Below, piece by piece: positions 1 through 7,103 of a DNA stretch of 22,320 bases; positions within the stretch are counted from its first letter, which is position 1; every line of letters starts with the position of its first letter. A program made the position numbers and the translations under genes. The stretch comes from Pseudomonadota bacterium (GTDB lineage Bacteria; Desulfobacterota; Desulfovibrionia; Desulfovibrionales; Desulfovibrionaceae), in the NCBI GenBank assembly GCA_023399375.1, contig JAEWPX010000028.1, positions 1 through 22,320 of the forward strand. The letters run 5' to 3'. Below the pieces are notes generated by a model. It searched no databases. It worked only from the letters and a program-made list of their open reading frames with translations, and was not told the origin of the DNA.

Positions 1-37
<37 letters not shown>

Positions 38-74
38 CCGGAGGCATTCTTTTTCTCTTCTCTCTCTTGCTTCC

Positions 75-1148
75 TTACCTGCTCTCTTGCCGACCGTTCT
101 GCGCTTCGCTGCCGTTCCCGCCATTGCCGCGAGCGCCGCGGGGGACGATGAGGACGCGTTTGAGCGGCCCTTCGCCTTTGGAGCGGGTGGAGATGGCTTC
201 GTCTTCCTGGAGCGCCAGGTGGACGACGCGGCGATGGTAGGAGGACAGCGGCTTGGTGGACTGGGGACGGCCGAGGGTTTTGGCCTTGTCGGCCAGGAAG
301 ATGGCCATTTTGCGCAGGTTGTCGTCCTGACGTTCGCGGTAGGCTCCGGTATTGATCTGCACTTTGACCGGGCTGCCGTGACGGCGGATGACGATGCGGT
401 TGACGAGGTACTGGATGGACGAGAGGGTTTGTCCTTCGCGGCCGATGAGCAGGCCGGAATTTTCCTCGTCGAGGATGAGCACGGACACGCGTTCGCTGTG
501 TCCGGCGATTTCGAATTCGGGGATTTCGCCGAGGATGCCTTCGAGCATTTTAGAGACGACTTCGCGCACGATGGCTTCGAGTTCCGGGGTCAGCGGCTCG
601 GGGGGCGTTTCCGGGGCGGCGGGCCTGCGGTCTTCGCGCGGGGCGCGGCCGGAGCGGCGCGGGGCTTCCTGTTCCTCGACGGCCTCGGCGAAGTCGAGGT
701 CGTCCTCGTCGTCGTTACCGGCGTCGTAGGCGGCATCGGCCATACCGGGCGCTTCGACCGCCATGGGGGCGACCGGGGCCGGGATTTCGGGGGCGGGTTG
801 CGGGGCCGGTTCGGGCGTGACGGCCACGGGCTCGGCGGCGGTTTCCGCGGGCTTTTCTGTTTTGGCCGGGGCGGGCTGGCGCGCGGGTTTGGGTTGGCGC
901 GCGGGTTTGTCGGCTTTTTTGGCTTCGTCGCGATTGCCGGCGTCGGCCATGTCCTGGAGCAGGTTGACTTCCTGGCGCAGGCGCGCGCGGACTTGGGCTT
1001 TTTTCTTGCCGACGAGGCCGAAGATGCCGGAGGAGCCGCCGGAGAGAATCTCCACTTCCAGTTTTTCGCGGGCCGCGGCGAAATGCCGACAGGCCTCCTC
1101 CATGGCCTCGTCGACGGTCTTGCCGCTAAAGGTTCTGAATTCGCTCAT
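75..1148 (-). CDS. jag: Jag / SpoIIIJ-associated KH-R3H RNA-binding protein
   Basis: This 357-residue protein carries the three Jag parts. The N-terminal Jag_N domain (about residues 3-55) includes GIFGLVGKKKAQV. The KH domain (about 215-265) has the GREG loop at 236-239. The C-terminal R3H domain (about 285-337) has R306 and H310. Between Jag_N and KH lies a roughly 130-residue Pro/Ala/Glu-rich, probably disordered linker with an acidic patch near 145-160; shorter family members lack this. The family is a cytoplasmic RNA-binding protein encoded beside yidC and linked to cell-wall and division control in Gram-positives; its role here is inferred. It lies 66 bases after yidC, and AAGGAG precedes the ATG. 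The next expected gene, often mnmE, would lie beyond the contig end. Confidence 0.95.
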   Translation of the reverse strand: MSEFRTFSGKTVDEAMEEACRHFAAAREKLEVEILSGGSSGIFGLVGKKKAQVRARLRQEVNLLQDMADAGNRDEAKKADKPARQPKPARQPAPAKTEKPAETAAEPVAVTPEPAPQPAPEIPAPVAPMAVEAPGMADAAYDAGNDDEDDLDFAEAVEEQEAPRRSGRAPREDRRPAAPETPPEPLTPELEAIVREVVSKMLEGILGEIPEFEIAGHSERVSVLILDEENSGLLIGREGQTLSSIQYLVNRIVIRRHGSPVKVQINTGAYRERQDDNLRKMAIFLADKAKTLGRPQSTKPLSSYHRRVVHLALQEDEAISTRSKGEGPLKRVLIVPRGARGNGGNGSEAQNGRQESR

Positions 1149-1214
1149 ATTCGCTCCTTGATTGCACTTACGCCGCTTCCACGCGCGGCTCCGGGATGCT
1201 TCTGACGAGGGGCG

Positions 1215-2816
1215 TCAGGACTTCTTGTTGAGCATCCAGTACTGCTGGGTGATGGAAATGACGTTGTTGACCAGCCAGTAGACGACCAGCCCCGAAGGGA
1301 AGTTCAGGAACATGAAGGTGAAGATCACGGGCATGAGCAGCATGATCTTGGCCTGGGTCGGGTCGCCCGGGGCCGGGGTCATTTTTTGCTGCAGGAACAT
1401 GGTCGCGCCCATGATCAGCGGGGTGATGTAGAACGGGTCCTTGGCCGAGAGGTCCGCGAGCCAAATCATGTCGGTGAACGGCAGGTACCGGATGAAGCTG
1501 GCGTGCCGGAGCTCGATGGAATGCAGCAGGGCCTGGTAGAGGCCGAAGAAGACCGGTATCTGCACGATCATGGGCAGACAACCCCCGGCCGGGTTGACCT
1601 TGTAGGTCTTGTAGAGCTGCATCATCTCTTCATTCATCTTCTGGCGATCGTCCTTGTACTTCTCACGCAGCTGGGAGAGCAGGGGCTGGAGCTTTTTCAT
1701 CTGCTCCATGGACTTGTAGCTCTTGTGCGAGAGCGGCCAGAAGATCGCCTTGATGAGCACGGTCAACAGGATGATGGCCACGCCGTAGTTGCCGACGTAG
1801 TCATAGAAAAAGTGCAGGAGTTTGAGCAGCGGCTTGGCGATGAAGTCGAACCAGCCGTAGTCGATGGCCGCGGACAGGTGGTTCGGCGCGGCGGCGAGGT
1901 ATTTGGGGTCCTTGGGGCCGAGATAGTAGCTGATGTCGAGATCCGAGCGCCCGCCGGCGGGGATGTCGATGCCTTCCTTGTCCACGGCCACGCGGAAGAG
2001 GCCGTCCTCGATCTTGGCCTTGCCGTGCAGATTGTCGGTTTGGGGGATGACGCCGACCAGGAAGTAGTTGCTCATGATCGAGCCCCACTGCACGGGTTTT
2101 TCGTCGGCGATGCCCTCGGCCAGTTTCTTTTCGCTGGAGAAGAGTTCCAGGCCCGAGGTGTCGTAGAAGGCGGCCTGGGTGGGGTTGTAGCTGTCGCCCT
2201 CGGCGGAGAGGCGGTCCACGGCCACGGTCATGGACAGGCGGCTGGAGAGCGGCGCGCCGCCGGTGTTTTGCAGGGAGAGCTTTTCGTCGATAAGGTAGCC
2301 TGCGCCGGAGAAAGTCATGATGCGCTTGATGGTGAGGTCGCCCATGCGGCCGACGAAGGTGAGGCTGCCGGAATCGGCCGGACCCAGGCGCAGGTCGCCG
2401 CCTTCGATGGCCCAATCGACGTTCTGCCAGGTGGGCGAGCCGTTGAGGATGAGCCCCAGCGGCGCTTTGGACCGGGATTTGGCGTTGACGAGCTCGACCA
2501 GAGGGGAATCTTTGGCAATGGTCTGGTGGTAATTCTTCAGGGAAAACTGGGACAGGACGCCGCAGGTGGCGTTGAATTCCGCGGTGTAGAGCGGGGTTTC
2601 CACCGTGACCTTCTTGCCCGGGGTGGGGGCGAAGGCGGCGATGGGCTCGGCTTTGGGCGCCGTGGCCTGGGGCGCTTGGGCGGCGGGGGCCTGGGCCTGG
2701 GATTGGGCCGCAGTCTCGGGCTTAGGAGCCGGGGGTTTGGCCGGGAACAGGAAGTTCCAGCCCACTAAAACGGCAAGGGAGAGCACCACGGCCAGAATTA
2801 CGCGTTTGTTTTCCAT
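1215..2816 (-). CDS. yidC: Membrane protein insertase YidC
   Basis: This is a full-length 533-residue Gram-negative-type YidC. The N-terminal membrane segment lies at about residues 5-25, followed by a Pro/Ala/Gln-rich spacer. The large periplasmic beta domain spans about 60-320. The conserved 60-kDa insertase core runs from about 330 to the end and contains MEQMKKLQPLL, the Met-rich cytoplasmic loop and NPAGGCLPM. YidC inserts and folds inner-membrane proteins, alone or with SecYEG. AAGGA precedes the ATG. The gene sits between yidD and jag in the standard order. The only oddity is that the upstream yidD frame runs 95 bases into this gene. Confidence 0.97.
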   Translation of the reverse strand: MENKRVILAVVLSLAVLVGWNFLFPAKPPAPKPETAAQSQAQAPAAQAPQATAPKAEPIAAFAPTPGKKVTVETPLYTAEFNATCGVLSQFSLKNYHQTIAKDSPLVELVNAKSRSKAPLGLILNGSPTWQNVDWAIEGGDLRLGPADSGSLTFVGRMGDLTIKRIMTFSGAGYLIDEKLSLQNTGGAPLSSRLSMTVAVDRLSAEGDSYNPTQAAFYDTSGLELFSSEKKLAEGIADEKPVQWGSIMSNYFLVGVIPQTDNLHGKAKIEDGLFRVAVDKEGIDIPAGGRSDLDISYYLGPKDPKYLAAAPNHLSAAIDYGWFDFIAKPLLKLLHFFYDYVGNYGVAIILLTVLIKAIFWPLSHKSYKSMEQMKKLQPLLSQLREKYKDDRQKMNEEMMQLYKTYKVNPAGGCLPMIVQIPVFFGLYQALLHSIELRHASFIRYLPFTDMIWLADLSAKDPFYITPLIMGATMFLQQKMTPAPGDPTQAKIMLLMPVIFTFMFLNFPSGLVVYWLVNNVISITQQYWMLNKKS

Positions 2817-3108
2817 TGTCCTTCAAATCCCATCGATAAGAGTGGAGGCGCGGGCCAGGGGTTTCGTGCGCGGTCGATTTGGGACGCGGCCAGGGCGCGT
2901 CGGGCACAGGGTCATAGCCGCCCCTGGCGAAGGGGTGGCAGCGGGCGAGTCGCCACAGGGCGAGCAGGCCGCCCCGCAACGCGCCGAAACGCCCCACCGC
3001 TTCCAGGGCGTATTCGGAGCACGTGGGGACAAAGCGGCAGCATGGCGGCTTGAGGGGAGAAAGGGCAAGCCTGTAGAAGGTTATGCCCCAGAGGAGGACG
3101 CTTCGCAT
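2722..3108 (-). CDS. yidD: Membrane protein insertion efficiency factor YidD, C-terminally extended
   Basis: The YidD signature is clear: an amphipathic N-terminus (ITFYRLALSPL), then CCRFVPTCSEYALEAV with its conserved cysteines, then CHPFARGGYDPVP. Family members of about 70-90 residues usually end soon after the GYDPVP block. This frame instead continues for about 50 more residues, giving 128 in total, and its last 95 bases overlap the start of yidC in another frame. The start overlaps the end of rnpA by 28 bases, which suggests translational coupling. The other minus-strand frame stops at 2823, just before yidC, so a frameshift in the tail is possible. YidD is a peripheral inner-membrane protein that assists YidC-dependent insertion. 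Confidence 0.9.
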   Translation of the reverse strand: MRSVLLWGITFYRLALSPLKPPCCRFVPTCSEYALEAVGRFGALRGGLLALWRLARCHPFARGGYDPVPDAPWPRPKSTAHETPGPRLHSYRWDLKDNGKQTRNSGRGALPCRFSGLELPVPGQTPGS

Positions 3109-3629
3109 GCGGTCACGCTTTCCGGCCGGGCCGGGCGGTCGAGGTCACGGGCCATGCGCGCAAAAAGCGGCCAGATGTCGCGACAGGCCGTATCCAGCGT
3201 CAACAGCGCGGGATCGAGGCTTTTCTTGGCGATGACCACGATATCCAGAGCGGCGACGGCATTCGGCGCACCCAGGCGGAAACATTCGCGCAGCACCCGC
3301 TTGACGCGGTTTCTGACGACGGCGTTGCCGACTTTTTTGCTGATGGCCAATCCGAGCCGCCAGGGAGCGGTCTGGTCCTGGCGCGGCAGAACGAACAGGA
3401 GGAACGTCTTGCCGTGATAACGGCGGCCCGCCTCGTAGCAGGCCGCGAACTCCCTTCGCGTCCGGAGCCTGTGCGCCGGATGGAAGCCTAGACGGCCAGA
3501 CGTTTGCGACCCTTGGCGCGGCGGCGGCGCAGGATGGCCTGGCCGTTCTTGGTCCGGGAGCGAACGAGGAAGCCGTGGGTGCGTTTTCTGCGGATCTTGC
3601 TGGGCTGGTATGTTTTCTTGCTCATGCAT
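3081..3629 (-). CDS. rnpA: RNase P protein component with N-terminal extension overlapping rpmH
   Basis: The RNase P protein core begins at about residue 54 (RLRTRREF) and contains the RNR signature NAVVRNRVKRVLRECFR at 102-118. It binds the RNase P RNA and helps process the 5' ends of tRNAs. No in-frame ATG, GTG or TTG exists between the core and residue 1; the first later one is a TTG inside the core (LGLAI). The only usable start is the ATG at 3629, four bases before the rpmH ATG. The predicted protein is 182 residues, against roughly 110-130 for typical family members. Its first 47 residues are read from rpmH DNA in another frame. The same arrangement is known from Thermus. An unusual non-NTG start after rpmH is the main alternative. 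Confidence 0.88.
   Translation of the reverse strand: MHEQENIPAQQDPQKTHPRLPRSLPDQERPGHPAPPPRQGSQTSGRLGFHPAHRLRTRREFAACYEAGRRYHGKTFLLFVLPRQDQTAPWRLGLAISKKVGNAVVRNRVKRVLRECFRLGAPNAVAALDIVVIAKKSLDPALLTLDTACRDIWPLFARMARDLDRPARPESVTACEASSSGA
3488..3625 (-). CDS. rpmH: Large-subunit ribosomal protein L34
   Basis: The 45-residue product begins MSKKTYQPSKIRRKRTHGF and ends GRKRLAV. It is an intact, very basic L34 of usual length, with the conserved TYQPS, RKRTHGF and NGxxILxxRRAKGRKxL blocks. L34 is a component of the 50S subunit. The frame can be extended upstream by 20 residues, but the ATG at 3625 is the family start and has GGAG seven bases upstream. It is the first clear gene of the rpmH-rnpA-yidD-yidC-jag run and lies wholly within the predicted rnpA reading frame. 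Confidence 0.97.
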   Translation of the reverse strand: MSKKTYQPSKIRRKRTHGFLVRSRTKNGQAILRRRRAKGRKRLAV

Positions 3630-3636
3630 AATCTCC
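3630..3636 (-). promoter_or_regulatory. Single ribosome binding site shared by rnpA and rpmH
   Basis: GGAG occupies 3633-3636 on the minus strand. It lies 3 bases from the rnpA ATG (3629) and 7 bases from the rpmH ATG (3625). The 7-base spacing is near optimal and the 3-base spacing is short, so rpmH should be favoured. That would suit the much larger cellular demand for L34 than for the RNase P protein. The stoichiometry argument is inference. Confidence 0.75.
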
Positions 3637-3656
3637 AAAGATGTGATGAACTTTTT

Positions 3657-3685
3657 CCAATACCCACCAAACGCGGTTTCGTCAA
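3657..3685 (-). promoter_or_regulatory. Predicted sigma-70 promoter for rpmH-rnpA-yidD-yidC-jag
   Basis: The minus strand reads TTGACG (3685-3680), a 17-base spacer, then TATTGG (3662-3657). The -35 matches consensus at 5 of 6 positions and the -10 at 3 of 6. Transcription would start near 3650, leaving a leader of about 20 bases before the rnpA/rpmH starts. The -35 box overlaps the stop codon of the small upstream ORF. Confidence 0.5.
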
Positions 3686-3951
3686 GGACGTTTGCCGCGT
3701 GGCAAAGGGGCTGCCTTGGCGTCGTCGGTGCGGGCCTGCGGGGAATCCTGCCGCGCCGGCTTAACGCACCGGGTCGCGGCCAGGGCGAGCGCGCCCAGGG
3801 CCAAGATGGGGTCGGATTCCCGCACGGCCAGCGCGCCGAGGAGTATGACGCCTGCCACGGCCAACCATCCTGCCCTTTTTTTGCGCAGCAGGGAAGCGGC
3901 GAGCAGTGCCAATCCCGCGCCAGCCAGGCTGATCTCCCAGAATGAATCCAT
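3682..3951 (-). CDS. Small hypothetical membrane protein, 89 residues
   Basis: I do not recognise a family. The ATG-initiated frame codes for 89 residues with three hydrophobic stretches at about 5-21, 28-43 and 47-60, separated by RKKRAG and RESDP, then a polar tail. Codon third positions are mostly G or C, as in neighbouring genes, which supports real coding. The ribosome binding site is weak (GCGAG). An AT-rich stretch at 3955-4010 lies upstream. It is codirectional with rpmH but ends inside that gene's predicted promoter, so it is probably a separate unit. No function can be assigned. Confidence 0.55.
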   Translation of the reverse strand: MDSFWEISLAGAGLALLAASLLRKKRAGWLAVAGVILLGALAVRESDPILALGALALAATRCVKPARQDSPQARTDDAKAAPLPRGKRP

Positions 3952-4019
3952 AACTCGCTTGAATATCTATATTTATTTTTATGACGTGAAACTTTTTGCG
4001 ATGATTTCATAATTTCCGC

Positions 4020-4048
4020 TTGACGGGAAGAGGGGATCCGCTTAGAAA
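4020..4048 (+). promoter_or_regulatory. Promoter of initiator tRNA gene
   Basis: TTGACG (4020-4025), a 17-base spacer and TAGAAA (4043-4048) form a good sigma-70 promoter. The predicted start is at about 4055, seven or so bases before the mature tRNA 5' end. Confidence 0.7.
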
Positions 4049-4061
4049 CATTTCTCCACGA

Positions 4062-4138
4062 CGCGGGGTGGAGCAGACCGGTAGCTCATCGGGCTCATAA
4101 CCCGAAGACCGCAGGTTCAAATCCTGCCCCCGCAACCA
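4062..4138 (+). tRNA. Initiator tRNA-fMet (anticodon CAT)
   Basis: The 77-base cloverleaf has its CCA end encoded. The acceptor stem CGCGGGG/CCCCGCA has a C1-A72 mismatch, the hallmark of bacterial initiator tRNA. The anticodon stem TCGGG/CCCGA supplies three G-C pairs next to the loop CTCATAA, another initiator feature. The T arm reads GCAGG-TTCAAAT-CCTGC. A promoter and a terminator flank it closely, so it is transcribed as a single-gene unit. Confidence 0.97.
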
Positions 4139-4146
4139 CGGAAGTC

Positions 4147-4184
4147 AAGGGCTTACGCCAAAAGCGTAGGCCCTTTTTCTTTTT
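4147..4184 (+). terminator. Rho-independent terminator of the tRNA gene
   Basis: AGGGCTTACGC pairs with GCGTAGGCCCT (11 pairs, one of them G-T) around a CAAAA loop, followed by TTTTTCTTTTT. It starts about ten bases after the tRNA CCA. Confidence 0.93.
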
Positions 4185-4254
4185 CCGACACCGCTTCTTC
4201 GCCGAGAGGAAAAACATGGGCAGCAACTGGGGCGCGAGGATTCGGGTTTCCGGC

Positions 4255-4338
4255 GTCCGCGCGAGCGGACGTCCGCCGCTGCAAGCGGCGAAGCCGGCGG
4301 CAGGGCCCGCCCGGACCGGCAAGGCCGCCCGGGCGGGC
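4255..4338. repeat. Cluster of GC-rich inverted repeats downstream of the binding-protein gene
   Basis: Three stems follow one another. GTCCGC (4255-4260) pairs with GCGGAC (4265-4270). GCCGCT (4275-4280) pairs with AGCGGC (4284-4289). GCCCGCCCGG (4305-4314) pairs with CCGGGCGGGC (4329-4338). None is followed by a good T tract. They may act together as the 3' end of the minus-strand operon that finishes at 4345, or as a transcript stabiliser. Confidence 0.5.
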
Positions 4339-4344
4339 TTGCGC

Positions 4345-5406
4345 CTATGGCCTGGCGGCTCCGGCCGGCTCCAGCAGGGCCCGGGCCTCGGCCTCGGTGA
4401 GGTCCTTGTTCCAGAAGAGTTTGAAGAACTCCTTTGCTTCCTTGACCATGTCATAAGAGAAGACGTCGGGATAAAGGGCCTGCGCCATCCATTTGAGCGA
4501 CAGCAGGCGCATGAACGAAGGCGGGCGGTCGAACCAGTTGACGGGCCGGGTCTGCAGGCCGAGCACCCGGCCGTCGCGCGCCGCGGGAATGACCTTCCAG
4601 GTCGGCGAGGACAGGATGGCGGCCCGGGCCTTGGGCGTTTGGGCCACGATCACCTGCGGCGCGTAGCCGATCACCGTTTCCATGCTGACCTTGTCCATGC
4701 CGGAGATGCGGCTCGATGGGGCCTTGTGGACGTTTTGGCCGCCGGCCAGCTCCAGCACCTGGGTATGGAACGAACCCTGGCCGTCGGTGGAGAGGCCGTC
4801 CTCGCCCTCGGCGTAGTAGACGCGCAGGCGTTTGTCCTCGGGGATCGTCGCCACGCCCTGGCGGACCGACGCCAGGGTTTTTTCGGCGTAGGCGGCCAGC
4901 GCCTCGCCGCGCGCCTTGTCGCCGAGCAGTTCGCCGAACCGGCGCAGGGCCTTTGGGTAGTCGTCCAGGTTGCGGCTGCCGATGCGGACCACCGGGATGC
5001 CGAGACCGGTGAAAAGCGCCTCGAATTCCTTGTTCACCGGGGCCATGGTGCCGCCGATCACGAGATCGGGCGCGGCCTTGAGCAGGGCTTCCTTGTCCGG
5101 TGTCATCCCCTGGCCGAAGAAGCCGCCGAGCACCGGCAGATCGCGGGCGCAAGCCGGATGCCATGCCCTGGCTGCCTCGGTCTGGGGAAAATTCCAGCCC
5201 GCGAGCAGACAGGGGTTGATGGCGTAGACCAGCAGCGCCTCGGGCGGCGAGAGCGCGTACACGCGTTTGGGCGCGTCGGGTACGGTCACGGCGGCGCCGT
5301 CGGCGTCGGTGAAGGTTGCGGCCCGGGCCTGGCCGAAGACGCCGCAGGCCAGGCACAGCACAAGGACCGGAATCACGCGGGAGAAGGGGAGGGAACGGAA
5401 ACGCAT
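4345..5406 (-). CDS. Periplasmic ABC-type metal-chelate/cobalamin substrate-binding protein
   Basis: This 353-residue protein has a signal peptide (MRFRSLPFSRVIPVLVLCLA, likely cleavage after QARA at residue 29). The mature protein matches the TroA/BtuF/FepB-like helical-backbone fold: TFTDADGAAVTVPDAPKRVYAL at the start, APDLVIGG mid-lobe 1, GLGIPVVRI and a lobe-2 YAPQVIVAQ block. The fold binds ferric siderophores, haem or corrinoids and delivers them to a BtuCD/FhuBC-type importer. No permease or ATPase gene is adjacent, so it must use one encoded elsewhere or act as a carrier. AAGGAG precedes the ATG. It is the last gene of the four-gene run beginning with the TonB receptor, 83 bases after the FmdE gene. 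The ligand cannot be told from sequence. Confidence 0.87.
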   Translation of the reverse strand: MRFRSLPFSRVIPVLVLCLACGVFGQARAATFTDADGAAVTVPDAPKRVYALSPPEALLVYAINPCLLAGWNFPQTEAARAWHPACARDLPVLGGFFGQGMTPDKEALLKAAPDLVIGGTMAPVNKEFEALFTGLGIPVVRIGSRNLDDYPKALRRFGELLGDKARGEALAAYAEKTLASVRQGVATIPEDKRLRVYYAEGEDGLSTDGQGSFHTQVLELAGGQNVHKAPSSRISGMDKVSMETVIGYAPQVIVAQTPKARAAILSSPTWKVIPAARDGRVLGLQTRPVNWFDRPPSFMRLLSLKWMAQALYPDVFSYDMVKEAKEFFKLFWNKDLTEAEARALLEPAGAARP

Positions 5407-5489
5407 GGCGATCTCCTTGGGGAGGGGGCCGTTGGCGGACAGCCGGGTGTTTGTCGGATGTGGCCCGTTGCTGCACGCGCTCCCGGCTG

Positions 5490-6065
5490 TCAGCGACCGG
5501 ACCCGGCCGGCTGGTAGTAGGCCGCGCCCTCGCGGCAGGGCCGGCAGAGGGTTTCACCGGCGACCTCGATTTCCCGGCCGTCCATGATGTTTTCGCCGCA
5601 GCGGGCGCAGATGCACGTGCGCACCGGCCGGCCAGGCAGGTCCTCGGGGCGCAGGTCCACGTCCACCGGCGTGACCAGGAGCAGTTCGTCGTCGGACAGG
5701 GTGTCCAGGGGCACGTCCTCGCTCCTGGTCCCCGGGCGCTTGGGCCGCAGGGCCACGCGCACGGCGCGTTTGGTTTCCAGATGGATGAAGGTGGCCGCCA
5801 TCTTGCCGTAGTCCAGCACCTTCATGGTGCGCTTGCCGGGCCGGCAGCCGGTCAGGGCCATGATGGCATCGGTGGCGCAGCGGTCGATCTCCACGAAGAC
5901 GATGATGTTCTTGCGGTCCGCGCCCTTGGGATCGGCGATGCCGATCTCCCGCAACCCCCGCATGGTCATGCGGGTGCCAAGCTCGATGCCCCGGCACACG
6001 TCGCCGTGAAACCGGCCGGCCTCATCCAATAGTTGCAGATACTGTTGGCGATATTCCTCGTCCAT
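5490..6065 (-). CDS. FmdE-family zinc-ribbon protein
   Basis: This 191-residue protein matches the FmdE (formylmethanofuran dehydrogenase subunit E) family. HGDVCRG at 20-26 holds the conserved His and Cys. RCATDAIMALTGC at 62-74 is the second conserved Cys block. A C-terminal zinc ribbon uses C153/C156 and C174/C177. FmdE proteins occur in many anaerobes that lack methanogenesis. Metal binding is structurally supported for the family, but the role is unsettled, so the name should not be read as C1 metabolism. The ATG at 6065 is chosen because GAGGAG lies six bases upstream; a GTG at 6083 is the alternative. Its place between the DUF364 and binding-protein genes suggests a role in cytoplasmic metal handling or sensing. 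Confidence 0.9.
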   Translation of the reverse strand: MDEEYRQQYLQLLDEAGRFHGDVCRGIELGTRMTMRGLREIGIADPKGADRKNIIVFVEIDRCATDAIMALTGCRPGKRTMKVLDYGKMAATFIHLETKRAVRVALRPKRPGTRSEDVPLDTLSDDELLLVTPVDVDLRPEDLPGRPVRTCICARCGENIMDGREIEVAGETLCRPCREGAAYYQPAGSGR

Positions 6066-6177
6066 GGGGTACTCCTCGGGCACAAGCCCCTGTCTCGCGT
6101 CGCGGCCTCAAGAAAGCGGATGTTTTCCGGAGGGCAACACGGTCGAATCGTTTTCTTTTCTTGGAACCGGCCGTGTC

Positions 6178-7062
6178 TCAAGGGGCGCAGCACGCATTCC
6201 GGCCGGGAAACGGGCCTGGGCGCAACAGGTTGACCTTGCGCAGGCAGCGGCCGAAGAGGGGATACAGGCCGCCGCCTTCGGCGAGGATATCCAGCGCCTC
6301 GTCGGCGTCGGTGACGACCGTGGTGGCGACCAGGGTCACGCCCCGGTCGAACAGGGGGTCGGGGACGAAGCCGGCCGTGGGTCCGGCCACGGCCACGGCC
6401 GCGCCCGGGGAGACGGCCGCCAGCAGGCGCGGCAGGGAGCCGTTGGCGATGCTCGCTCCGGTGAAGACGGCGGTCTGGCAGGCGGCCAGGGCCTCGTCCA
6501 GGCGGGCGACGTCCACGATGGAGCAGCCCGCGACCTCGGCCAGGGTTTCGGCCTTGCGGTCCGCCACCGTCAACGCGGCCGGGCCGAGCCGCAGCAGCCG
6601 CTTGATCAGCGGCACCATGGCTCCGACCATGCAGACCCGGCGGCCGGCCACCAGGGGGGCGAAGGCTTCGCCCTCCCCGTCGTCCTCGCCTCCGTCCCGT
6701 GCCAGGCGTTCCAGCACCGGTACGGACAAGGCGTTGAGAGCGGCCAGCCGCACGACCGGGGCGAACGGCCCCGCCTGCCGGCCTTTGACCACGTCCAGGG
6801 CCGGCAGGCCCCGCAGCCGGAGCAGGCCGCCGCGCAGGATGCGCCGGCTGGCCTGGGCCACGAGCTCCGGCGGTGTGTAGGCCACGCCGCCCCGCCCGTC
6901 GGAGAGCCGCACCCCGGTTGCGAACACCCCCACCACCAGCCTGTCGATGCGCAGCTCCCCCGCCTCCGGGCCGAGGCGGCGCAACAGGGCTGCGGCCGCT
7001 GCCTCGAAGAGCCACTCCCCGGCGGGAAGCGGCGACTCCCTGGACTCCGACGCGTCGTTCAT
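6178..7062 (-). CDS. DUF4213/DUF364 putative heavy-metal chelation protein
   Basis: This 294-residue protein has two parts. The N-terminal domain (about 15-115) contains VVGVFATGVRLSDGRGGVAY, typical of DUF4213. A Rossmann-like DUF364 domain (about 135-285) contains VAGRRVCMVGAMVPLI and GPTAGFVPDPLF. A structure of a family member led to the proposal that it chelates heavy metals in anaerobes; the substrate is unproven. The C-terminus ends GRNACCAP, with two adjacent cysteines at 291-292. GAGGAGG precedes the ATG. It begins 41 bases after the TonB receptor stop, so the two are almost certainly cotranscribed, and FmdE follows after 112 bases. The genome context of receptor and binding protein fits the metal-chelate proposal. 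Confidence 0.88.
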   Translation of the reverse strand: MNDASESRESPLPAGEWLFEAAAAALLRRLGPEAGELRIDRLVVGVFATGVRLSDGRGGVAYTPPELVAQASRRILRGGLLRLRGLPALDVVKGRQAGPFAPVVRLAALNALSVPVLERLARDGGEDDGEGEAFAPLVAGRRVCMVGAMVPLIKRLLRLGPAALTVADRKAETLAEVAGCSIVDVARLDEALAACQTAVFTGASIANGSLPRLLAAVSPGAAVAVAGPTAGFVPDPLFDRGVTLVATTVVTDADEALDILAEGGGLYPLFGRCLRKVNLLRPGPFPGRNACCAP

Positions 7063-7103
7063 GACGCCTCCTCTTGCTGGCGCGACGTTGCCATGGCCCT
7101 GGC

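Noticed and set aside
4095..4454. Minus-strand 119-residue frame starting within the binding-protein gene and ending GAGFEPAVFGL
   Set aside because: The C-terminal GFEPA string is read from the antisense of the tRNA T arm. This is a well-known spurious protein tail next to tRNA genes.
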